This document shows, piece after piece, positions 12,155-24,484 of a DNA stretch of 64,000 bases (positions within the stretch are counted from its first letter, which is position 1; each line of letters starts with the position of its first letter). Both the position numbers and the translations under genes were made by a program. Source of the DNA: Brachynemurus nebulosus (Eukaryota; Arthropoda; Insecta; Neuroptera; Myrmeleontidae); NCBI GenBank assembly GCA_035578155.1, contig JAPWDM010000012.1, forward strand, positions 10,298,501-10,362,500, given 5' to 3'. A model generated the notes under the pieces. That model worked only from the letters and a program-made list of their open reading frames with translations. It had not been told where the DNA came from and searched no databases.

Positions 12155-12876
12155 CAAGGTGGTCCAGAATTACGTACCGTAATTGGTAGAGCTCGTAGTA
12201 CGTTCAAAAATAATGGTACCTTTTCATGTACACTTTTCTTCAAAACTCAGTAATAAAGGAGATACAACTCTGTAAAGGGGTGAAACAAAAACCATTATTT
12301 CTTAAATATTTTCCAAACGCTTTTGAATAACGGATTGATATTTTAGGGGTACTTATTTTGCGTTAGAAGGATTAAATTTATGTCAACACTTATTCCACCG
12401 CTCATGACTAAGGGGTGGTTTTGGGTGGTAGGTGTGAGTTATCACCTCTTTTCTTTTTTAATTTGCAATTATTTAAACAAAATCCCTGATAATATAATTC
12501 CTCAGACAATTTCACGCAAAAAAGGTATACTTGTTACATTCCGATAAATATTACCGTTTTCGAGTAATTTAAAGTAGAAGAATCTATTTCCAAATTATCC
12601 CCTAATCATAAGTGATCGAATAATCGATACCATAAATTTAATTATCTTATCTTAATGTTCATACGCGCCCCTAGAATATAAATCCAGTAATCAAAAGCGG
12701 CTAAAAAATTTAAAAAAAAAAAGAAGTCAGTTTCCTTCCACCCCTCTACATTTTATCGCTCTGCTTTATCTCTCTTATTATTGAGTTTTGGAAAAAAGTG
12801 TAAATGAAAAGTTATCATTATTTTTGAACATACTATCAGTTCCAATAATTACGGTACATAATTCTGGACCACCCTG
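12155..12876. mobile_element. TA-flanked MITE with long inverted ends
   Basis: The ends CAAGGTGGTCCAGAATTACG and its near-complement (CTGGACCACCCTG) are flanked by TA. The inverted similarity continues inward for roughly 150-200 bp (TTCAAAAATAATG, ACTTTTC, AAAACTCA). No coding content is visible, and the ends are Tc1/mariner-like. Confidence 0.75.
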
Positions 12877-12949
12877 TATATTATTCATTAACAGCTAAAT
12901 AAATCGATATCTTAATTCTAAAATGTTCTGTCTATTGAGTCTATAGGTA

Positions 12950-13570
12950 CAAAGAGTCACTATTGTCAAGTAGGTTAAGGGCACACACATTAGGGTGATT
13001 TTCTAGGCGTGGACACTTGAAGACTGCGATGTATGTCATCGTTACGCTAGTACCACGGGGAAGCACTAATGGCTCGTAGCACTTTAGATTGAAAATGTTG
13101 CAATATCTCAATATTGCTAACACTAGCAGTACCCCAAAGTTGAATACCGTAAGTCCATACTGGTTTGATAACACTTTTATAAACTAGCATTTTGTTTCTT
13201 AAAGACAACTTTGATTTACAACCTAGAAGCCAATAGTACTTAGAAAACTTAACATTTAGTAGCTTGCGTTTAGTCCAAATATGCTTACGCCATGTTAGTT
13301 TTCTATCTAGATGCATACCTAGGTATTTAGCTTCAGTAGCTAATAGTAACACCACATCATTCAAACTAACTGCAGGGCAGGTTCCTTTTCTCATAGTAAA
13401 TGTAACTTGCACTGATTTCGTTTCATTTACTCGAATACGTATTCGAATACTTATTTATGTAACCATTGCTGTATTCGACGCAAGCTAGATTGTAACTTTT
13501 GTGATGCAACATTTGGATCTTCATCAGTAGCTGGTATAGCAGTATCATCAGCAGAAGTAACAAATTTGAG
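12950..13570 (-). pseudogene. jockey-type LINE reverse transcriptase fragment
   Basis: Read on the minus strand, the fragment starts inside the RT palm. SADDTAIPATDEDPN stands where the catalytic (F/Y)ADD motif would be, so the aromatic residue is changed. After a broken linker comes the thumb region EAKYLGMHLDRKLTWRKHI, then KYYWLLGCKSKLSLRNK and WTYGIQLWGTASVSNIEIL, typical of jockey-clade retrotransposons. The frame shifts at least twice (near 13420-13450 and 13050-13080). Residues such as HPNVCALNLLDNS continue the C-terminal tail in a second frame. It is a dead, 5'-truncated copy. I see no target-site duplication or poly(A) tail. Confidence 0.88.
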
Positions 13571-14699
13571 TTTTAGAAAATACACTACTCAATGAAAAAT
13601 AAAACTGGAGTGTAATATGTGTGTACAGTAAAACAATTTATCGAATAAAATAAGTGATTTACATTATTATTTAATACTTCGTTACTGTGGTTTTGAAATC
13701 AATTAAATTTACCAACGAAAACTCTTGTTTTATTTTTATCATGTTTACCTTTAATGAAATCATCGCCTTTTAGACATAAGGTCGTAGCTACCTATCCCAT
13801 TTTTAGTGATTTTTTTAGGAGAGTAGAAAAACAAGAACTGTTGTTACATGACCTTATGTTTGGAAGGTGACGAAAATGATCAGTTGACGATCAGACGAAA
13901 ATGTTTCCTACCATTTCTTTCGCCACAACAATTTATCCTTTTTTTCGCGGTAGTCTACCGCCCCGGTAGATGTGAAAAACAATATTCTTATAGGACTAAG
14001 ATTCCCAATTTCAGTTGGTACAAAACTTGTTGAATAAAATGGTGAGTAGCCCTTGCACTGTTCTAGGCGACCCACCGATCTAAGAACTAACTGACGAAGC
14101 GACTTACGTCGCATATTTTAATATCTTTTTTATCCACTTATGTTTACCCATAAATCATAACATTCCGTTTTCTTTTTATTTTCCTCTTTTTTTATGAATT
14201 TCAATCAGCCACATATTCTTTTTTTGCTTCGTTCTATCTCCATTTCGTAAGGAATGCGTGTGTGTGGAGGAATTTTTTGTGGAATATATACCATGTGAAT
14301 TTTTTGAGAGTTACAACCAAATTTTTATGATAGAAATTCTTTTTTTGGATGTAATGGAAATATAGCCAAGCAAAACACTATGGGTTGAAGTAGCCTCAAG
14401 TACGTATGCATATTTTTACCGTCTAACTGATAAATTAGAGAAAAATTAAAAAATTAAACTTGGGTAAAAAAGTTTTTTTTGCTCATTTATGTTGTTAATT
14501 AATGCATTAGATCAGTTTTATCGAAAAATTAATATACATATAGTCTCATTTAAAAATTTATAAGTTTGTATCATAGCTCAAAAACCATAAGAGCTATAAA
14601 GCTTCTGACTATAGCAATCGGTTGCCTCTGTCGATATCTACAACACTTATTTGAACAATTTTTCGATTAAATCAACGGTTTGGCTGTAATAAAAATGGC
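13571..14699. other. No gene recognised
   Basis: A 12-bp inverted pair (AGACATAAGGTC near 13774 and its complement near 13847) may mark a small element. The short frames here carry no motif I recognise. Confidence 0.4.
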
Positions 14700-14860
14700 A
14701 ACTCTCGAAAAACTCACACATATATATAAATTTTAGTGAAATAGATTTTCAGATTTTAGAGGCTCCAAAACAAATTTCTATCATAGTCTCGGACTTAGGT
14801 CTTACCATAAGAGCTGCTGTAATAGCTGAATTTCCAGAATGGAAATTCGCTAAAAAAGGG
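14700..14860 (-). repeat. Dispersed repeat copy with 20-bp palindrome
   Basis: Inverted relative to 42340-42480. Shared words are AGCGAATTTCCA, TCAGCTATTACAG and GAAATTTGTTTTG. It contains the near-palindrome GAATTTCCAGAATGGAAATT. A further partial copy is at 58030-58085. Confidence 0.7.
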
Positions 14861-15454
14861 ACAGGAAATTCCTACAAATGCGTTGTCAGCTTTTTTTCGG
14901 ATAAATCATCCTATACATTGTCATGAATTTAATAAAGTGAAAAAAAAAAACTTTTTCTTTTTGTTTATAACTCACGTATTTATTGTTAATAGTATAAACT
15001 GAGATGTTCTTCGAGAAACGCAAAAGAAAATACTGAAGAATAAAAAAAAAAACATAACAATGAAAAAACAAAAAGTTAAAAAAAAAAATAAAACTACTTT
15101 CAGGATTAAATAATTTCTTTTTCATTTGAAACATTTTATTCTTTTTTAAATGATATAAAAAAGAATGTTGTTAATGCTTTGTTCCTAGGACGACAATTAA
15201 AATAAACTTTGTTTTTTCTACCAAGGAAATGGAAAAATAGAGCTAATTATAATTTTATCAAGAAAAAAGCTTGGAATTTTTTTTTCGATTTTCATTAATA
15301 ATTTGTTCTTAATAAACTCCAATTGCTGACTGGTAGGGAGAGAATCACAAAATTCTTTACAGGATTCCAGCTAGTTTTTTCGTTTTTATGGAAATTAGTA
15401 GTCGGTCGTATTTTGTGCGTATATCTTGTGACTTGATTTATACATTAGTATACT
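14861..15454. other. Nothing recognised
   Basis: A-rich and T-rich tracts only. Confidence 0.5.
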
Positions 15455-15678
15455 CAGTCTATATCCTTTTTTTAGGCGGTGGATTGAAAATCGCATAAGA
15501 AAAGTTTCATAGAAAATACATAATTCAGTACGTTCAAAACCTCACGATTTCCTCAGAAGTTGCTTTTCTAGACAAGATAAAGCATTCATTTACACATTTA
15601 ATTTTTATAATATTACAAAAATTGCGATAAATACATCTGTAAAGAAATTGAATGATGCAATAAGTTATACTCTTATGC

Positions 15679-16194
15679 TTATCAGGCTATACGGGAATAG
15701 ATGGAAATGAGAGAGCAGATGATTTAGCTAAACGAGGCTTGACTCAACCTTTAATAGGTCCAGAGCCGGCCCTAGGAATATCATTCCAGAAAGTGAGGTG
15801 TGCTGTGGATGACTGGGCCAAAAGGCAGCACGCCCATCTCTGGGAAGTGTGTAAAACGGCCAGACAGGCCCGAGAGCTTATAGTACTGCCCAGTTTAAAA
15901 CGGAGAAAGGAATTACTATCTCTAAGCAAGGTACAGCTGAGCCGTTTAACAGGTATACTCACGGGGCACAACGTCCTGAGAAAGCACCTGCATATCATGG
16001 GATTAGTAGAAAGTCCTCTCTGCCGAAGGTGCGGCTTGGAGGACGAACCTTCGTCCCATGTTCTATGCTCTTGTGAAGCATTGTCATCCTTGAGATGCAA
16101 GTATCTGGGATCTCCAATACTGAGTTCCGAGGACATCAGGACTGCAGACTGTAGTGCAATCCTGAGTTTCTATGAGGGACTGGGCACTAGCTAG
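15679..16194 (+). pseudogene. LINE ORF2 C-terminus: RNase H end and CCHC knuckle
   Basis: The uninterrupted 171-codon frame starts at the truncation point and ends at TAG 16192-16194. It opens with the last RNase H block (GYTGIDGNERADDLAKRG; the Asp of ERAD is the final catalytic position). A basic helical region (residues ~45-110) follows, then a zinc knuckle CRRCGLEDEPSSHVLCSCEA with C-x2-C-x8-H-x4-C spacing. This is the C-terminal layout of RNase-H-bearing LINEs (R1/LOA/I group). The RT, endonuclease and first RNase H residues are missing, so it is non-functional although the frame is open. The open frame and the perfect duplication suggest a fairly recent insertion. Confidence 0.88.
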
Positions 16195-16289
16195 TCCCTC
16201 TTGGATGCCGTGGGGTACAATGGGCCCGTATTTGGTGGCCTACGTGCAACGGGAGCTCTGAATCCCGACCCACCTACAGCATTCATTCA
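15679..16289 (+). mobile_element. 5'-truncated non-LTR retrotransposon (RNase-H type)
   Basis: A 611-bp insert flanked by the perfect 14-bp duplication TTATACTCTTATGC (15665-15678 and 16290-16303). The 3' end carries a short ATTC/CATT-type tail instead of poly(A). The LINE is truncated to the end of ORF2 plus a ~95-bp 3' UTR, as expected from abortive target-primed reverse transcription. Confidence 0.9.
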
Positions 16290-16460
16290 TTATACTCTTA
16301 TGCACTTGTACTAATTAAATGCTTAAAAACAATCAATAAGTAACTTTATCGCAAATTAATGTTCAGTTTTCGCACTTTTCTTATTTCCCTTTCTCATTAC
16401 GCACTTTGATGGGCATTTAAAAAAAAAATATGCAGTTATAGGGACTGCCGACAGAAGTGA

Positions 16461-17006
16461 AAATATAAAACTATGAAATTACAGGAATATCTACACAGCA
16501 TTGATGTTGTACAACACATTACCCGTATAGCTACGTCAGTGATGCGAACTCACATCATAAATAATATTGATAATCGATACGAAAAATTTTTTTTAAAAAT
16601 GATATAATAAATAATTAATTAATTAAAACTTGAAATATTTTTAAAAAATATCTTTTGGTTAAAAACAGCACTACAAAAGTTCGCGATGTCTGTGACGTCA
16701 TAAAGGTAATATGTCAAAAGTGACAAAATTATTAAAATTGAGTAGGAAAAATTATTGATGGTTGTTTCATTGATTTCGACGTTCAAAATCTTGAGGGACA
16801 TTTTTTCCGGATTTATTTTTATATTGCTATCACAAAGTGGTACAAAATAAGCTCAATAGTTCTTTAATTTCGATATTTCGACAGTGACGTTTATAGCAAG
16901 CAATAATTTGGATAGAAACAAGAATTTCAGAGCAACAATAATTTCATAGTAACAATAATTTTATAGCAACAATAATAGTAGGAGAGCTGCTGGCCGATTT
17001 GTAATA
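16461..17006. other. Nothing recognised
   Basis: A degenerate short repeat of AGCAACAATAATTT occurs near 16900-16975. No gene is visible. Confidence 0.5.
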
Positions 17007-17186
17007 GTCATTTCAACACGCGTTAAATTAAGAAGATAGAATCTTGGATACTTACTCGACACAGAAATTCAGTTCTGGCAAGCCTATTCGACTCAACCCG
17101 ACCGAATAGGCTTGCCAGAACTGAATTTCTGTGTAGAGTAAGTATCCAAGATTCTATCTTCTTAATTTAACGCGTGTTGAAATGAC
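17007..17186. repeat. 180-nt near-perfect hairpin
   Basis: Two 84-nt arms with about one mismatch (TCGACA against TCTACA) surround a 12-nt loop (ACTCAACCCGAC, 17091-17102). Every pair sums to 34193, so there is no indel. There are no terminal-repeat words of the MITE families seen here and no clear target duplication. It could be a young snap-back MITE or a hairpin RNA locus. Confidence 0.92.
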
Positions 17187-18960
17187 ATTTGAAAATAAAA
17201 AGACACTAATGTAGCTATGTCCAGGCCATATAACCTTTATTACGTCACATAAGCGCTCATGAACTATCGGCCCGTTATCGGTTCTAAGTTTGAAAATTTA
17301 TTTTTAATTTAATATAACTTCTTAATTATTACGTTTAAAAATAAAAAAATTAAAAAAGAGTTTTCTTATAAAACTTATATAATATGATCTTTCCATTTAT
17401 GACAAAAAAAATTTTTCTTCAAAAGAACTTTATCTACTAATTAATAAAAGAATGGCGAAAATTGGGCCAAAAATGTGGGAGAAATAGGTGTACAAACATA
17501 AAAAAAAAACATACGGGTTGAATTGAGAACCTCCTCGTTTTTGAAGTCGGTTAAAAAGGTATTGAGTAATGATCATTCCTCCACACCTTTGAATAATGCC
17601 TAACATTCTCAACTAATTAACAGATATATAATGAGTGTGTTCTTCAACAGGAGTAGAAAAAGTATTTATTTGAATTTTTGTTATAATTATTTAATTGTTC
17701 AATTGTGTGTAATTGAACAGTAATTTCTATAATTATACTGGTCGACGTAAATACTGGTTGTAAATGATTTGTCTAACAAATTTGAATAATTATCTCAGAA
17801 AAAATAATATTTATTTAGTTTCAGTATATGATTGATCGTTTCATTATTTTCAATTAAAATGAATATTTCATGTCTTTTTTGTGTTAATAAATTAGTACAT
17901 ATAAATTTTTATAATTAAACCGAGCCGAGTCGAGCTCAACAAACAGATGGGTATTTTTAATCAATCAATTAATTGATATAAAATGTCAACATTGGGGAAA
18001 TTTAGAGATAAAATGTATTTTTAATTTTCATTTTATTACATACCTACCTCGTTTCTTCCCACAATTTCCCCCCTGTTGTTGTTGTAATTTTATGAAAATA
18101 TTAATAAATCTTTTTATTATAACACTTGTGTGGTAAATTAATTTCCGTAATTACCCGCCGCCGAACAAGATGTGGGTGGTGGTTTCAAATTAAATTCATA
18201 TTAAAAGTATTACAAGATGTAAATAATTATAAAATACTTCATTCTTAATGGTTTTCGAAAGAAAACATTGTAAATATTAAAGTACAAATTTAAGGGGCTA
18301 TATGCACTTGTTTGAATTGTTATTTTCGGAATATTAAAATTTTTCTTCTCTCTCTGTCACTTAGGTCATGACTCCAAACATAATCAACTATAACTGTCAT
18401 TTGATTTTTGACATATCATTTAGATTGTTAAATGAAATTATTCATTTTTGTGTTTTGTAAATTCTCTACACTCAAATAATTTTTTATTATAAATGTCATT
18501 GATGCTTCAATATTTATTGAATAAAGATAGTCGATGTGTTAGACAGAAATAATTGTAAGTTTAGAGAACAGGGCTTCTCCATGTATGTATTCAGTAGTAT
18601 AATTCATATTTTGGTTACTATGGATTTGAAATTAGTTAAAATCAATAAAAAAATCTCTATCGTGTTTACTTACAATGAAGCAATTAATGAAAAGTTTTCT
18701 TTTTACCTTACTCAAAATTGTTAGTCCTAAGAGCTACCTAATCCTAATCACACCTATCGGGAATTATGTGGTGCGTCAGAAAGCGAAAAATTGTATCTAC
18801 TTGAGTTCCCGTTCTTTAAATGCACATAACTTTCTAAATAATGTTCAAATTTTTACAGTTTTTTTTTTGGAAAAATATTTGCGGGGACGGGTCTACCCAT
18901 ACTGTCAACTTCCCATTGGATGTCCTTAAAGACTAGAGACTATTGTACATAAATAATTCT
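17187..18960. other. AT-rich, no gene recognised
   Basis: The only frames are short and lack motifs. Confidence 0.5.
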
Positions 18961-19425
18961 TTTTTCATTTCAGGGGACTTTTCCCCCTGAACCTCCGAAA
19001 GGGGCTTCGCCCCTTGCCCCCCACTGGAGACTTCGCGCTCTGTATCACGTGGGGAACTTGACCTCTCGTTAAACGAATGATATCATCATTTATTCTCGAG
19101 ATTAGCGAAACGATAAAATAATATTTCACAAAAAGTTTTAACCGCAAATCCGAATTTGCTGAAAACTTTGTCCGGCCTTCATTTTTTAATTACGCATCTA
19201 ATGAAATTAGTCTGTCAGTTGATATCATCATTTGTTCTCAAGATATGCGAGACGAAAAGAATTCACGAACGAACAGATTAACGAACGAAATAACTAACAA
19301 ACGCATACACAGACATCACGCTAAAAACGATGGATTCGGATTCTAGTGACCTTGAAACGTGGAGATATGTCCAAATTAGCGATTCATAAAATCGGACCCA
19401 TTACAATAACTTCTAATGGGAAGTT
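18961..19425. repeat. Decayed repeat with GGGGCTTCGCCCC hairpin
   Basis: AGGGGCTTCGCCCCTTG forms a small stem-loop, and GATATCATCATTT...TTCTC blocks are directly repeated (19078 and 19220). ACTTCCCATTGG near 18908 and AATGGGAAGTT near 19416 are loosely inverted and may be remnants of element ends. Confidence 0.45.
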
Positions 19426-19430
19426 AATAA

Positions 19431-19895
19431 TTTATACATATAATAAAACTGTAAATCTGTCTCTGTCTGTCTGTCTGTCTGTCTGTTCATGCATCACGTA
19501 AAAACTACTGAACGGATTTTAATGAAATTTGGTGTGATGATAACTTATTACCTGAGTCAACATCTAAGATACTTTTTATTCCGGGAAAATGTCTCATTCC
19601 CACGGGAAAATGGAAAAACTATTTTGAGCATCTACACACATTACGCCAATTTACATATTTCATAAACGATTTCATAACTATAGTAACAAAAATTGTAAAT
19701 AAATTTTGTAGTTTGGAAATTTTTCTGAATTTTAAATAAAAAAAAAAAATGTTGCTAATTGTGTACCGAAAAATACAATAAATACACAATTGTCAATTTG
19801 GAGACAATTTAATGCATTTTGTGTTGCAAGAAACTACAAATTGGGAAAAGAAACTACTCAACGTTTCGCGTGAACAACGTCACGGGTACGGCTAG
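19431..19895 (+). mobile_element. Non-autonomous Helitron-like element
   Basis: A (TCTG)n tract sits near the 5' end, then AACTACTGAACGGATTTTAA and AATGAAATTTGGTGTGATG. The 3' end has a small stem CGTGA...TCACG about 10 nt before the terminal CTAG, which is followed by T. This matches Helitron 3' structure. The 5' TC is not clear (TTTATACATA), so the start is approximate. Confidence 0.6.
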
Positions 19896-20566
19896 TATTC
19901 TATATATGATTCACTCAAAGAGACTCCAATAAAAAAGTATGATTATTCCCGAAAAAATACGTGCCTGTGATCCCTTAATATTATTTTTTCTCTAGTAAAA
20001 ATACATTATATTCGCTATTAGAGTATGAGACAACAATGTGGTCGGAAAATTTGGTATATATCACATATAGAATCATATACCTACATAATATGTACACAGT
20101 ATAATTGGAATAGCGTACTATACATATGTATTAATTCCTACTGTAAATTATGAGGTCACTAAAATAGGTAGTATAATAATTTAATTCCGTTAAATTTATT
20201 GTTCTGACTTATCACATATCGTGCACTCGAAATAATTCATATCTCGAGTTGGAATGTCAACATTTTTCTTCTGTAGTTTCTTCTTTTCGAAACAAAAAAT
20301 GTATTGAGAAGAAAATTATAATATAAACCAGATATGTCTACCACGGATAAAAAATAAAAAATTTATTATTCATAAAAAAAAAATTAAAAATCAGATGTGT
20401 TTCACGCTACAACAAAATGTTCCCGTCCCCTCCTGAATTGCAGTTCTGGAGTTCCAGTAAAGGCCCAATAAAATATGTATGTATATTTTTCGACGTAACT
20501 TTTTATAAAAAAATAATCTTTAAGTTTGATTTTATTATGAACCTCATTATTAGAATGAAATTAATA
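19896..20566. other. Nothing recognised
   Basis: AT-rich sequence without identifiable repeats or frames. Confidence 0.5.
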
Positions 20567-21167
20567 GAGAGTTTTTGCAAAATACCGTAAGTTGTACGGT
20601 AACGCTATTTTGACAATTTGAGTAATTGCGCATGCTCCACAATAACGTTAACGTTAATATAAATACGGTAATCTAGTTTTTTACGCTATTTCCTTTCGAA
20701 TACCGTAAATAACTACGTGTGAAATCTAACCAGTAATTTTGAATAATTTTGTAAATTTACAAATTTATATTAATAAACCCAATGCTCGTAATTCTAGTAG
20801 CTCTTCCATGTTTTTAAAAGCAATAATTTTCAAAAATTCAAGTGTATTACCTTGAAAAAATTCATACAATTTACTTAAAAATCAAAGAAAGTAAGGCTAT
20901 ATTATACTAAACTGTCAAAATAACGTACAATTATTTACGGTAATGTTGCACTTTAAAACTACTTTTTAATTTCAAATGTTATCGAGTGTCTGTGAAACAT
21001 TATTAATGTATGGCGGACTTTTGTCCGTATTTTAAACATACACCAATATTCATATGTTCACTTAATGTCCAGCTTTGGCTGATACTTGAACACTCGATGT
21101 ACCTTGGCAAATGACCAATTCATTATGTTAATTAAAATTCACATAGTGTTTGAAAAATTATCAAAAC

Positions 21168-21239
21168 TGGATCGGCTGGGACTCGAACCCGGATCTCTTG
21201 GTTACTAGCCAAGCGCCTTATCAATTAGGCCACCAAAGA
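21168..21239 (-). tRNA. tRNA-Thr(AGU)-like, degenerate acceptor
   Basis: The D stem, the anticodon arm (CTTGG-CTAGTAA-CCAAG) and the T loop TTCGAGT are intact, and the B box GGTTCGAGTCC is canonical. The 5' acceptor strand (TCTTTGG) pairs poorly with CCGATCC, and one T-stem pair is a C-A mismatch. It is probably a pseudogene or tRNA-derived repeat, not a working tRNA. Confidence 0.6.
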
Positions 21240-21287
21240 GAGGATGTGTTTGATTGATTGTCGGAATTGGAGTGGCACTCGAACGAA

Positions 21288-21359
21288 CGGTCGGTGGCCT
21301 AATTGGTAAGGCGCTTGGCTAGTAACCAAGAGATCCGGGTTCGAGACCCAGCCGATCCA
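21288..21359 (+). tRNA. tRNA-Thr(AGU)-like, nearly complete cloverleaf
   Basis: A 72-nt cloverleaf. The acceptor stem pairs at six of seven positions (one G-U, position 1 mismatched). D stem GCCT/AGGC is perfect, anticodon stem CTTGG/CCAAG has loop CTAGTAA (anticodon AGU), and the T loop is TTCGAGA. The A box TGGCCTAATTGG is good. The B box GGTTCGAGACC has one change, and the T stem has one C-A mismatch. No oligo-T terminator follows directly. It may be transcribed by Pol III, but residence in a transposon points to a tRNA-derived relic. Confidence 0.65.
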
Positions 21360-21494
21360 GATTTGATAATTTTTCAAACACTATGTGAATTTTAATTAAC
21401 TCTAAAACTATATTTTACGGTAAATATGAATACCGTAATGGTCACGTGACAGATATCGTTACCGTATAACATAGGGTATTTTGCAAAAACTCTC

Positions 21495-23230
21495 TAATAA
21501 TTATTCTCTGCTATTTACTAAATAAAACTCTATCTTACTTAACAAAAATTATAAAATAACTTTTGTAAATTTTATTTAAATAAAGAGAAAGAATAATAAC
21601 ACCTCTTAAATATTGTTTTAAATAATAACGAATATTAACTTAATAAATTGCAATAAAATATTTCAACAATGTGTAGCAATGACAACAATCCGACTAAAAT
21701 CTATTACCTATATAATATCGTGTTGGGTGTATGGTTTTAAGGGTCGCATTACAGGCAATGCAAAATATTCATTCATCTATTCGACCCGGGTGTTGAATAG
21801 GGTATTCGATACAAGCCTATTTATGACGTGTACGTAACAAAATTATACGTATTCTTATGGAAAAGGGGATATTATTAGTTAAATTCAGTACTCAGAACTT
21901 CAGAGAAAAATAATCTAAAATGTATTGAATACAGGCAAATCTTTTTAAACATTTAAACGTTGTACAATTTTCTAATTTTATACTAGAAAAATTAATAGTT
22001 ATAACAGATAATTGTTTTATGCCCATTTGGCTTAAGACGACACTATTTTGTTATTTTTTATTCAAATATGCATATGACACAATTAATTTTCAATTTAAAC
22101 GCAAATAAATGAAATTTATTTATTTCAAATATTTTGTAAATAGTTAAATAAAATATAATAATTTAGTTTCATTTTAGTTTATTACATTTGGTTTTTGTTT
22201 CAGCGATGCCACAATTAGATGGCACGATAATTGTGACCATTATGAAAATTTTTGTCAATTAAATTTATTATTTTATACATAAATATTTAACCACAAATTA
22301 TTTGCACTACCCATATACACGCGTGTCCAGGCCAAAAGGCCATCGTGAGCATTATGGGTATTGTCGACGATGAATATTATGCATTTGTGTTTGTTTTGTA
22401 TAAAAATTTATTTTCGAAAAAGCAATATTATGAAATTTATAAACATTTAAAACTGAATTATAAATGCAATTTAATTACAATTTATGTTGGTAGATAGCAC
22501 TGTTGTACTAGTGAAGTCAGAAATAATTCAACGCGATTGTTCAGAAAATTAATTCAAAATTTTGAAAAGTGCGTGCTAGACACGCATTAAGTTAAGACTC
22601 CTCAGTGGTTAGTTCAGTTCATTTTTAGGCTACTCAGAGGCCATAACCTCTGAGTAAGCCTTATCGTTTCACAAAAACACTATTCTAATGTGTGACCAAC
22701 TTGCATTTCTGTTTGCTGAACTCAGCTCCCCAACTTTTTGGAGTAAAGGGGATATTTTTCTTAATTACAAAAATAAAAAATTTAAGACATTAATTTTGGA
22801 CCTAACTGCTAATTGTTTAATAATCGAACGTATAGAATTAGAAATTAATTAGATTTTTTTCTTAATTGCTAAATTTTTTTTTAATCTTTCTTGTTAGCAG
22901 TAAGGTATAAATAAAAAAAATATAATTGACGCCTATACTATTAGGTACATGATTATTACTGTGTCGTTTATGGATATTTAAATGATTTTAATATTACCTA
23001 CATATTAAATTACCTAAATGATTTTAATATTACCTACATATTAACAGTAAATTACTATCAAAAAAATGCAAACTTTAACAATATTTTTTAAATTCATTCA
23101 AATTCAATTTAATTGCTATTTAAATATATTAGTTTTTGACATTTGACGTTTTGAATTTTACTCAAAATATACATACGTAATTTACACATGCTACCTATAT
23201 ATATAGTGAGTATACTCTATTTTGAAAGTG
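21495..23230. other. AT-rich, no gene recognised
   Basis: It holds one copy of the small GCGTG-loop-CACGC hairpin near 22569-22590 (see the finding on that motif). Nothing else is supported. Confidence 0.45.
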
Positions 23231-23231
23231 T

Positions 23232-23930
23232 CACACCATAGAACACTAGAAGCCAACTAACATAAAAAAAGTGAAATTCGCTTGGAGTCATTTGTAAGCC
23301 AGTCACAGCTTAAGACATTAGTCCGTCAGTAGTCGTCGTCGAGTCAACACACCATTATATTAACAATATACCCATTGTTAGTTGAGCACGTTGAACAGCT
23401 CTCTCTGGTAATACGTGTGATGTGATTGTATGTGTGTATACACATACTACTACAAAAAACCAAACTAATACACTGCAAACAGTGTGTATGTACACAAACA
23501 GACTACGTCACAAACTCATTACAAGTGGAACAGAGGCAAAGCCAATCTAGTTTGTCCCCTTGTATCACACAGTATATAATACATGATAGGTACCTACAAC
23601 ATATGTACATAAAGCTACGGATACACGAGACATCTAAATTAGCATTATTGTGTGCAATGTTTACACTATAGAACACTAGAAGCAAACTAATATCAAAAAA
23701 GTTTAGTTCGCTTGGAGTCATTTGTTGGTCTGTCACAGCTTAAGGCATTTAGTCAGTCGGTGTCGGTCATCGAATCCACTACGATTGTTATGTATTGTAA
23801 GACCATTGTTACTTGACCTGCACGTTGCTCTGTCCGATAATACGTGTTTTGTAATTGTGTGTGTAAATACTCACACAGAAGCAAACATCAAGCCTAAACC
23901 ACTACAAACAGTTTGTACTTACACAGCATA
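23232..23930 (+). repeat. Direct duplication, ~432-bp period
   Basis: The block ATAGAACACTAGAAGC(C/A)AACTAA ... CGCTTGGAGTCATTTGT ... TCACAGCTTAAG occurs from 23238 and again from 23670. Similarity continues through AATACGTGT and ACAAACAG words. The copies have diverged by perhaps 20-25%. Short frames here are not convincing genes. Confidence 0.75.
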
Positions 23931-24030
23931 GTGATGCGAAGTGGAGGAGATTTTACGTCACCTTTCTGCTACAGTCGGAATACTAACTATCATATAGTAG
24001 TTTGGCCCGTTGGTTTACACGTTCAAGTAA

Positions 24031-24481
24031 AGCGGGTTCTACACGATGCTACGAACGTTCCTTCCAACATTCGATCGAACGTTTGAGGCAGTTAAGTTCG
24101 ATAGTTGGTGCGACGAATGTATCTGCTACACGGTGAATCGAATGTTTGATCCAATACGAATGATGATGTGTTGGTACTCAGTGGACGATGTTATCTGTCT
24201 GATGTTATCTCTAATGTTATACACTGATGTTGTCTCTCTTCACATGAACGAGCGTGCAGCTGCTGAGTCGAACCAACCAACGAACCAACATTGACCTTCA
24301 AATGTTCGAAGCACCCCTTTGACTCGGTGCAAAAATACCGACATCGAACGGGACACGACCAAATGCGAACGTTTGACGCTCGACATTGGACACTCGTAGG
24401 TTCGAACAACGGCTACACGATGCTATGAACCATCCAACGTCGAATGTTGGAAGGTGTTCGTAGCATCGTGTAGCAGCGGCT
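24031..24481. mobile_element. PIF/Harbinger-type MITE
   Basis: Inverted ends of ~45 bp (CTACACGATGCTACGAAC, then CCTTCCAACATTCGA) are flanked by TAA at 24028-24030 and 24482-24484, a 3-bp duplication typical of PIF/Harbinger. A third, direct copy of the end lies inside at ~24411. It is non-coding. Confidence 0.75.
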
Positions 24482-24484
24482 TAA

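Larger units (their letters stand above)
15455..16460. mobile_element. TATGCGG MITE copy interrupted by a LINE
   Basis: Family-specific segments (TCACGATTTCCTCAGAAG, AAGATAAAGCATT, GAATGATGCAATAAG, then CTAATTAAATGCTTAAAA) flank the LINE insert at 15679-16289 in the order seen in the other copies. The terminal repeats are degraded, so this is an old copy. Confidence 0.7.
20567..21494. mobile_element. 928-bp TA-flanked element carrying an inverted tRNA pair
   Basis: The ends GAGAGTTTTTGCAAAATACC and its exact complement are flanked by TA. TTACGGTA/TACCGTAA words recur inside both ends. The centre (21128-21402) is a second inverted repeat with ~108-bp arms, each containing a tRNA-Thr-like sequence. 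No transposase is encoded. Confidence 0.85.

Noticed and set aside
13908..14114. Minus-strand frame with RSVGRLEQCKGYSPFYSTSF
   Set aside because: It looked protein-like, but I recognise no family, domain or gene structure around it.
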